Assembly (NCBI GenBank): GCA_026389055.1
Contig: JAPLIO010000033.1
Coordinates: forward strand, 1 to 7,199
Length of the DNA stretch: 7,199 bases
DNA from: Candidatus Melainabacteria bacterium
GTDB taxonomy: Bacteria > Cyanobacteriota > Vampirovibrionia > Vampirovibrionales > JAJTHC01
Reading direction: 5' to 3'
Position numbers and translations under genes: made by a program. Below the pieces are notes generated by a model, which was not told the origin of the DNA, searched no databases, and was given only the letters and a program-made list of their open reading frames with translations. Shown here in pieces: positions 1 through 6,200 of this stretch (within the stretch, counting starts at the first letter, position 1; the number at the start of each line of letters is the position of its first letter).

Positions 1-677
1 AAAACTTATCTGCCAAAGCCAATGAAGCCTTGAAAAAATTGACGATTGAATTAAAAACCCAATCGTTGGTGGTGGATGTTACGCATCAGTCTGCTTCTAT
101 TAAAAGCATGGCTACCAACGAAGTTGAAACCATTGCGACGCACACTATTTTGTGGGCAGCAGGGGTGATGGCTTCAGGGCTAGGTAAGAAAATTGCTGAA
201 AAAACGGGTGCAGAAATCGACAGAATGGGGCGGGTCGTCGTTTCTGAAGACCTGTCAATTCCTAATCATCCTAACATTTATGTTGCTGGCGATTTAGCCA
301 ATTTTGCCCATACTGAAGGGCAACAACCCCTACCTGGGGTGGCACCTGTCGCTATGCAGGGTGGGGTTCATGTAGCCAATACCATTTTAGCCAAATTAAA
401 TACTTATCAGCCCAGCAAATTTAACTACATTGATAAAGGTAGCATGGCGATTATTGGTAACAATAAAGCTGTTGCTAGGGTTGGTTCTGCAGAATTTTCG
501 GGCTTTATTGCGTGGGCTATGTGGTTGCTGATTCACGTTACCTTCTTGGTGGAATTTGATAACAAAATTGTGGTTATCTTCAACTGGGCGACCAATTACC
601 TAACCCGTAAACGGGCTTGCCGCTTGATTACAGGCGATGTTGATACCCCTTTGCTAGATAATGACGCTTCTAATTAA
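1..677 (+). CDS. ndh: Type II NADH dehydrogenase (NDH-2), 3' part
   Basis: The gene is open to the left edge; the reading frame begins at base 3 and 224 residues are visible, about half of a usual NDH-2 (400-450). NDH-2 is a single-subunit, non-proton-pumping flavoenzyme on the inner face of the cytoplasmic membrane that passes electrons from NADH through FAD to quinone. Visible marks, counting from the TTG codon at base 30, are: the ILWAAGV segment (about 40-46), typical of the end of the NAD-binding Rossmann region; the second FAD-binding motif NIYVAGDLANF (82-92) with Asp88; the PLPGVAPVAMQGG stretch (100-112), which matches the flavin/quinone-site helix; and a hydrophobic C-terminal stretch (about 157-186) that fits the family's membrane-docking helices. 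The N-terminal FAD GxGxxG motif lies outside the window. The TTG at 30 is an internal Leu codon, not a start, because the frame is open upstream of it. Close relatives such as sulfide:quinone oxidoreductase are less likely, given the C-terminal membrane tail and no visible redox Cys. Confidence 0.9.
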   Translation, partial: NLSAKANEALKKLTIELKTQSLVVDVTHQSASIKSMATNEVETIATHTILWAAGVMASGLGKKIAEKTGAEIDRMGRVVVSEDLSIPNHPNIYVAGDLANFAHTEGQQPLPGVAPVAMQGGVHVANTILAKLNTYQPSKFNYIDKGSMAIIGNNKAVARVGSAEFSGFIAWAMWLLIHVTFLVEFDNKIVVIFNWATNYLTRKRACRLITGDVDTPLLDNDASN

Positions 678-703
678 CTTTTTTTTCGGGATAGAGAAAC
701 TGA

Positions 704-1840
704 ATGGTATCAATTGTGCCTGATGCTTGTGAATTGGCAGCCAAGCAAGGGTTTTCATCGTTGCTTGAAGCTTGGTATGCAGGCGTTTACCGAAAGTTGC
801 CGTGGCGAGAAACCACCGATGCCTACGCCATTTGGCTTTCGGAAATTATGCTTCAGCAAACGCAAGTGGCAACCGTTTTGCCTTATTATGCCAAGTTTTT
901 AGCGTTATTCCCCACCATTGAAGCCCTTGCCATCGCCCCCGAACAACAGGTTTTAAAGGCATGGGAAGGCTTAGGCTATTACGCTCGGGCGAGGAATCTG
1001 CAGAAGGCTGCCCAGCAAATTATGGCTCATCATGGCGGCGTTTTCCCCACCACGCTGGAAGCCGTCGAGGCGTTGTCTGGCATTGGTAAAAGCACGGCTG
1101 GTGCGATTTTAACCTTTGCCTACGGGCAAAAGCATCCGTTGTTGGATGGTAACGTTAAGCGGGTGCTTTCTCGTCTGTTTGATTTTGACCAAGATATCGC
1201 CAAAGCTGCTAGCCTCAAACAACTTTGGGCGTTTAGTGAACAATTATTAGCCCCTTCAACCGATGCGTTTACCTTTAATCAAGCCATGATGGAGCTTGGG
1301 GCAACGCTTTGTACGCCCACTCAGCCTAATTGCTTGCTTTGCCCTGTAAGGCATTTGTGTTCGGCTTATGCCAATGGGTCGCAGGCACACCGCCCAGTTA
1401 AGCTCAAAAAAGCCCCCATTCCGCATAAGCATATTGGCGTTGGGGTGCTAAAAAATAGCTTGAACGAATATTTTATTCAGCAACGCCCAGCTGAAGGATT
1501 GCTCGCTAATTTTTGGGAATTCCCAGGGGGTAAGCAAGAACCGAATGAACCCATTGAACAAACGGTTGCTCGGGAATGGCAGGAAGAGCTGGGGTTTCAC
1601 ATCAAGGTGGTGGAACATTTGCTGAATGTAGACCACGCTTACACGCATTTTAAGGTAACGCTTCATACGTTTTTGTGCGAATTGGTCGATGTTGATGCTA
1701 AAAATGCTCGCCCTGTTCCGCCCGTGATGACGGCTGCTCAAGCCGTGCAGTGGGCAACGTTGGAGCAGTTGGAGCAATTGCCGTTTCCTAAAGCCAACAT
1801 TGATATTCTCCGATTTTTACGCACGGCGGGGGCTAACTAA
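704..1840 (+). CDS. mutY: Adenine DNA glycosylase MutY with intact C-terminal Nudix box
   Basis: MutY removes adenine mispaired with 8-oxoguanine (or G), starting base excision repair. The 378 residues are complete. Motifs in order: catalytic Glu47 in WLSEIMLQQTQV (44-55); helix-hairpin-helix loop LSGIGKSTAGAIL (124-136); catalytic Asp148 in LLDGNVKRVLSR (146-157); and the [4Fe-4S] ligands C203-x6-C210-x2-C213-x5-C219. The C-terminal domain (about 240-374) has the MutT fold that reads 8-oxoG; HAYTHF (311-316) corresponds to the HxFSHF recognition loop of other MutYs. Unusually, a full Nudix consensus G-x5-E-x7-RE-W-x-EE-x-G-F is kept at 276-298. The ATG at 704 is 26 nt after ndh and has only a weak purine-rich stretch (GGGATAGAGAAA) ahead of it, so translation may depend on upstream ribosomes. 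The stop codon overlaps the ruvC start. I am sure of the family; hydrolase activity of the Nudix part is open. Confidence 0.96.
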   Translation: MVSIVPDACELAAKQGFSSLLEAWYAGVYRKLPWRETTDAYAIWLSEIMLQQTQVATVLPYYAKFLALFPTIEALAIAPEQQVLKAWEGLGYYARARNLQKAAQQIMAHHGGVFPTTLEAVEALSGIGKSTAGAILTFAYGQKHPLLDGNVKRVLSRLFDFDQDIAKAASLKQLWAFSEQLLAPSTDAFTFNQAMMELGATLCTPTQPNCLLCPVRHLCSAYANGSQAHRPVKLKKAPIPHKHIGVGVLKNSLNEYFIQQRPAEGLLANFWEFPGGKQEPNEPIEQTVAREWQEELGFHIKVVEHLLNVDHAYTHFKVTLHTFLCELVDVDAKNARPVPPVMTAAQAVQWATLEQLEQLPFPKANIDILRFLRTAGAN

Positions 1841-2349
1841 TGTCAAACCCTTTGATTTTGGTGGGTATCGACCCTGGGGTGCATCGGGTTGGGTTTGGTG
1901 TGTTGGAAGTGAATATGGATAAGCAAAATCTGCATCAAATTCCCAAAGCGTTGCATTGGGGAGTCATTGAAACGCAAAGTTCTGAGGCTCATTCGGTGCG
2001 ATTGCAGGAAATTTACGAGGATATTTCGGGGTTGTTGGCTCAAGTGAAGCCTACGATTGCGGTGGTGGAAAGTTTATTTTTCTTTCGGAATTTGACTACC
2101 GTTATGCCTGTGGCTCAAGCCCGAGGGGTTATTTTGTTGGCGTTGGAACAGGCGGGTGTGAAGCTGGTGGAATATACGCCTATGCAGGTGAAGTTGGCGT
2201 TGGCGGGGCATGGCAAGGCGACCAAGCAGGAGGTAACGCAAGCCGTGGTTGACCGATTAAAAATGACTCAACGCCCAAAACCTGACGATGCGGCTGATGG
2301 GCTAGCCTTAGCCATGACAGGCTGGCTCAACGGCATCCATTTATTGTGA
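1840..2349 (+). CDS. ruvC: Holliday junction resolvase RuvC
   Basis: RuvC is the homodimeric endonuclease that cuts four-way DNA junctions after RuvAB branch migration in recombinational repair. At 169 residues it is close to the E. coli length (173). All four acidic metal ligands of the RNase H-like fold can be placed: Asp11 in VGIDPGVHRVGFG, Glu77 in VVESLFFFR, and Asp150 and Asp153 in PDDAADGLALA. The conserved VAQARGVILLA helix (91-101) and the YTPMQVKLALAGHGKA segment (112-127) follow the family order. These last segments look more like cyanobacterial RuvC than the enterobacterial form (from memory). The ATG shares its A with the mutY stop (TAATG), a typical translational-coupling junction, with a G-rich stretch (GGGGG, 1828-1832) seven bases ahead as a possible ribosome site. 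ruvA and ruvB are not in the window. The gene ends 21 nt from a convergent gene, with no evident terminator between them. Confidence 0.96.
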   Translation: MSNPLILVGIDPGVHRVGFGVLEVNMDKQNLHQIPKALHWGVIETQSSEAHSVRLQEIYEDISGLLAQVKPTIAVVESLFFFRNLTTVMPVAQARGVILLALEQAGVKLVEYTPMQVKLALAGHGKATKQEVTQAVVDRLKMTQRPKPDDAADGLALAMTGWLNGIHLL

Positions 2350-2370
2350 AACGGTAGAGTTTACCCCTTC

Positions 2371-3090
2371 CTAGCGTTGAGAGGTTTTGAGTGGTTCAAA
2401 CAGCAGATGCCCTTGATTGGGGTCAATGGTCAATTTAAATTGGTTAATAAAACTAAGCCCTAACAACCCTGAAAACGAGGCATCTTTTTTAAAATTCATC
2501 ACCGTGGCTTCTACGTTTTTCGCCTCTAACCCATTTACTTTCACTGATTTCAAAATCACCTTAGGCACTTCAATCTTCCCATTGGCAGTGGTAATGGGCA
2601 CCATTTCGGTTCGGCTTAAATCAATGCCCAACTCTTCCGCCATTTCTTTAGAAATAGACATATAAGTTGCCCCAGTATCTAAAATAAAATGCCCTTCCTG
2701 CCTGTTGTTAATGTTGGCAGTTACAAAGAGGGCTTTGGGTTGTAGTTCCATTGGTACCACGGCGTGGGTAACACCTGCAGGGGTTGGTACGCTTAATACG
2801 GCTGTATTGGAAGGGTCTGTTGGGGTAGCGGTGGGTAGGGTATCCACCCAGTCTTTTAGTCGTTCAATGGAGGCGAATACCCAGTTGGTTTCTTTGGGCT
2901 TAGCCTTTTTTGAGGTATCCCTGTCTTCTGCTTGAGAAATGAACCCGAGAGACGATTGCTTGAGCCACGCTTGAGCGTTGGTTTCTAGTGGTTCAGGTCG
3001 ATAGGCGACCACGATTAGTAATAGGGCTAGCGTGAAGCTACTGATGGCTGTTGCTTTTAGGAACCAAGTGATTGCTTTGATGATGCTCAT
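2371..3090 (-). CDS. Membrane-anchored retropepsin-like aspartic protease (clan AA, TIGR02281-like)
   Basis: The 239-residue protein starts with one hydrophobic segment (about 13-29), read as a signal anchor that leaves the rest in the periplasm or outside the membrane. A low-complexity charged and Pro/Thr-rich linker follows (about 55-110). The C-terminal domain (about 117-235) matches single-domain bacterial retropepsin-like proteases: FILDTGATYMSIS (135-147) contains catalytic Asp138 in DTGAT, and GLLGLSFINQFKLTID (208-223) is the conserved Gly-rich strand and tail. Members have one catalytic Asp, so the active enzyme should be a homodimer. The natural substrate is unknown for most of this family, and nothing here shows it. 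The start at 3090 is supported by AAGGCGG on the - strand (3100-3106), nine bases ahead of the ATG. The gene lies downstream of the giant pilin-like gene on the same strand, but a terminator separates them, so it is probably transcribed from its own promoter. Confidence 0.85.
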   Translation of the reverse strand: MSIIKAITWFLKATAISSFTLALLLIVVAYRPEPLETNAQAWLKQSSLGFISQAEDRDTSKKAKPKETNWVFASIERLKDWVDTLPTATPTDPSNTAVLSVPTPAGVTHAVVPMELQPKALFVTANINNRQEGHFILDTGATYMSISKEMAEELGIDLSRTEMVPITTANGKIEVPKVILKSVKVNGLEAKNVEATVMNFKKDASFSGLLGLSFINQFKLTIDPNQGHLLFEPLKTSQR

Positions 3091-3127
3091 CTGTTAAAAC
3101 CGCCTTATTGTGTTTTGTGTGGCTAGA

Positions 3128-3157
3128 AGGATAAGGTGCTATTAGTGGTATCGGCAA
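3128..3157 (-). promoter_or_regulatory. Candidate sigma-70-type promoter of the protease gene
   Basis: On the - strand, TTGCCG (3152-3157) is followed after 18 bases by TATCCT (3128-3133). Each matches four of six consensus positions. It lies 37 nt upstream of the protease ATG and downstream of the terminator of the preceding gene, where a promoter would be expected. The boxes are weak and chance matches of this quality are common, so this is only a candidate. Confidence 0.25.
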
Positions 3158-3226
3158 AATGAGGCTTTTTAAACATCGTTTATTTGGAGGAGAAGCGTGG
3201 GGTTTTTAAACCCTACCCAGCCAATT

Positions 3227-3254
3227 AAAAACGGGAGGGTTTGAAACCCTCCCG
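3227..3254 (-). terminator. Rho-independent terminator of the pilin-like gene
   Basis: CGGGAGGGT (3232-3240) pairs with ACCCTCCCG (3246-3254) in a perfect 9-bp, GC-rich stem with a five-base loop. Read on the - strand, the stem is followed at once by five T (3231-3227) and then AATT. It starts 32 nt after the stop of the giant pilin-like gene. Read on the + strand, the stem is followed by CCTAAAG, with no T tract, so it should act mainly on - strand transcription. This separates the pilin-like gene from the protease gene. Confidence 0.85.
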
Positions 3255-3285
3255 CCTAAAGATTGTTACACCGATTTTCTCGGTA

Positions 3286-6200
3286 CTAAATGACTCTATC
3301 GACGCTAAACTGGTAAACTCTACCATTGCCTTCAACGTGAATATAGAACTGAGACGTTCTCTCATCCAGCGTCAACCGCATAATGCCACCACTCTGGGGT
3401 AATAGCCTATCAGCTGAGTTCACAAACAGATTATCGCTGACATCTAAAGATAAAGTTTCAACAAACTGGCTCCTTGCGGATGTGGATTGGTAAACATGAA
3501 TGTTCAACAGCTTCCTCGTGGGATCCGTATCAGGTTTAATCGTTGAATCCAACACATAAACCAGCCCGGTAGCTTTAGAAACGGCTAGCCCTGTAGGGGT
3601 AGTAAGCGTAACGGTAGGCGTGTTTAAATTAAACAACCGATTAACTGCTTGCGTTGGCACAGGCAATGAGATGCTTCTATTAGTGGTAGTTGCAGGCGTT
3701 GGTAAGTTTGCTTGTTGCGTTCGATAGGCACTTAATTGGGTCGAGTTAAACCAATCATCATTAGCACCACCAGAGATGGTTTCCATTGCTTCAAATACAG
3801 GTCGATTATTGACAAAATAAGCGGCGGCATTTTGCACAATAATATCTGTACAAGCGTTGGCACAAGTTTGTAATTCTCCGAAATTGGAGATATTATCAAA
3901 ATTATTTTTATTCGCATCTCCTAATGTTTCAAAATCTCCGAAATTTTCTAGGAGTATTTGAGCATTCGCCCCTGCCAACGTATCTCTTGTAGAAGATGTT
4001 GGTATGGTAATAGTTGAAACGGTGTGGGTTAAATTAGCCCCCCCTCGTCTATCGGCATAATATCTCACCATACCACCGTTTAGGAAGTAAAGCCCATCAT
4101 CCATGGGGGAAACGGCGATGGCACTCGTGTCATCTGCCCCAATCCCATTGGCAAGAATCGTTTGGCTTTGGCGAGAGAAGTTTTGTGTGCCGATTGTGCC
4201 ACCATAAGCTGTTAGCGTGCCTGTGGCTTTATTGAAGGTGTAAAGCGTATTGCCTTCTGTTGTAGTGGTTGTAATGTTATTGCCAATAATATCTCCAGCC
4301 GTTGAGCCGGGTTCTCTGGCAATGTAGTTGACAATGGGGCTATTGGCTTGTGCGGCGTTGAAGCCCAAACCGCCTTTTCTCGTCATAGAAATAGGTAGAT
4401 CGACGTCATCGTAGTACCAAGCAAAGACATCTCCGTAGCCACTGGTATTGCCTGTAACGGCTACTTTGTTGTTGGGTGAATAGGATAAGACGCGTTTGCC
4501 CGCAGTTAGTTTGCTGGTGGCGATGCTACCCCAATTACCGTTGATAACTGGGCTGACGACGAGCTTTTGGTTGGCTTGGTTGAAGTTATAAAGGCGAGTG
4601 ATGCCATCGGGCGATGTTTTGCTGTAGAACAGATAACCTGTATTAGCATTGGCACCGCTATCTTCCCGAATGATGTAGGGGGCTTCTGCCCCTAGGGGGA
4701 TGTTAATGGTATCGATGGCGGGTGAAACTGTTGGGTTGGGGTTGAGGTAGTTCCGCACCGTAACAGGGGCGTATTCACTTCTTTCAAACGCATTACGTTG
4801 AGAAACATGTCCTTTAGTATCCACGTTTGCCCCTTTATACTGATAATCTGCTCCGTTAATATCCCCAGGTAGCGGTGTCCCGTACATACAACCGTATACA
4901 GTGGGATCAGCAGCATTTTGCTGTAATTCACACCAAGAGTAGCCATAGTTGCCAATGTAGTAAGTTGGTGGATCAGGTACAAACGCATAACAATCACATT
5001 CACTATTATATTGCCAACGACCACGAGGGCCGTCGCCAGAATCATACGTATTATATACGGGCTCTCCTGCGAATAAGTTGCCTGAAATGGGATTATCTCC
5101 GATTGATAACGATAAAAAATTCTTGGGATTTAAGTTACGGGTAGGATGATTTTCATCTCTAATTGAAGTGGCATAGAAACGATAACCAGAAATATAACCA
5201 GAGATTCTTAAATAGGGTTGTGCTTCCCAAGTTTGATATTCCCTAAAGTTTGTTATTTTAAATTGTACAGTTGTATTGGCAGGCTCGCTCTTCCACCAAA
5301 AATCATTGGCATCAATATTATACAGCTCGCTACAAATATCATGATCCCATTGATGATGGGCATTTACAATAATATTGTTTAACCCTCTATTTCTACAGGT
5401 CGTGCCATTCCAACCGCCCTCTGTACCGTAAACGGCAAAGTTTTTCATTCTTCTTAAATAAAGATTGCGTTGGTGATTGCCTGCAATGGGGTCAATTTCA
5501 TTCACAGGCTTGGCAATATAGCCATCATTACCCCGTTTGTGTATTAACACATGGGTACCATTATCCCAAACAGGTTGAACCTGGTATTGTAGTTGCCCCG
5601 CTTCATCTGCTGCCCCAATGGTGTGGTCATCCGTAATGCCTAATGTATTGGGATTCCAAGCAAATAGGGGTACTGTTTTGACACCTAAATTATTGGCGGT
5701 ATAATAATCAAAAATAAAGCCATCCCACTGACCAATACCCATAAATGAATTGTTATGTCCGTGTGTACCACTGGAATAATAATATCCATGATAACCATTA
5801 CTGCCATAAGCGAAAGATTGCCACTGCCGTCCTGTATCATTATCAGACCATAACTGCCATCCCCAGCTACCCGCATTTCTGTGTTTTGTATACCCTGAAG
5901 GGGCTGTTTTCGTGGTTGTCGTAGGTTCTTTCCACGCTTTACGAGGGGTGGTGGTAACGTAGTATTCGCCTTGGGCGGGGTCGTAGGCGTTATACCCTGG
6001 CCGATACCCTCGGCATTCAGGGGTTACGGCAAATGGGTCTGCTACCGTACTAGCACTTTGTACGCTGGTTAAGGCTGCTTCCCTCATGGTTCTATTCCAA
6101 TAATACACCTGAAACACATCACCTACCTGCCGATTCCCACTAAAACACATGTTGCCTTGAAAGCTATCTGCCACGGTTTGATCCAACTTAAAGCTACGCA

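Noticed and set aside
30..32. TTG at 30 as the start of the NADH dehydrogenase gene
   Set aside because: The frame is open to the left edge and the visible part lacks the N-terminal FAD-binding half, so this is an internal Leu codon of a truncated gene.
679..686. Run of eight T after ndh as a terminator
   Set aside because: I see no stable GC-rich hairpin directly before it, and mutY starts 18 nt later, so read-through is more likely.
1448..1777. A - strand frame of 109 codons inside mutY
   Set aside because: It is wholly antisense to the conserved MutT-like domain of MutY and its translation shows no recognisable motif.
2350..2370. Shared terminator between ruvC and the convergent protease gene
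   Set aside because: Only a four-base GGTA/TACC pairing is visible and no T tract follows, so nothing supportable can be annotated.
3200..3213. Second stem GGGTT/AACCC near the terminator
   Set aside because: It is only five base pairs with an AT-rich inner part and no T tract on either strand; too weak to call a terminator.
3184..3244. A + strand mini-gene: GGAGGA followed by GTG and a 15-codon frame running into the hairpin, like an attenuator leader peptide
   Set aside because: The hairpin has its T tract on the - strand side, no + strand gene follows (the giant gene is antisense), and the peptide is Gly/Pro/Asn-mixed without a run of regulatory codons.
4692..5045. A - strand frame of 117 codons inside the giant gene
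   Set aside because: It overlaps the giant gene in another frame on the same strand, has no good ribosome site that I can see, and its composition looks like a frame shadow.
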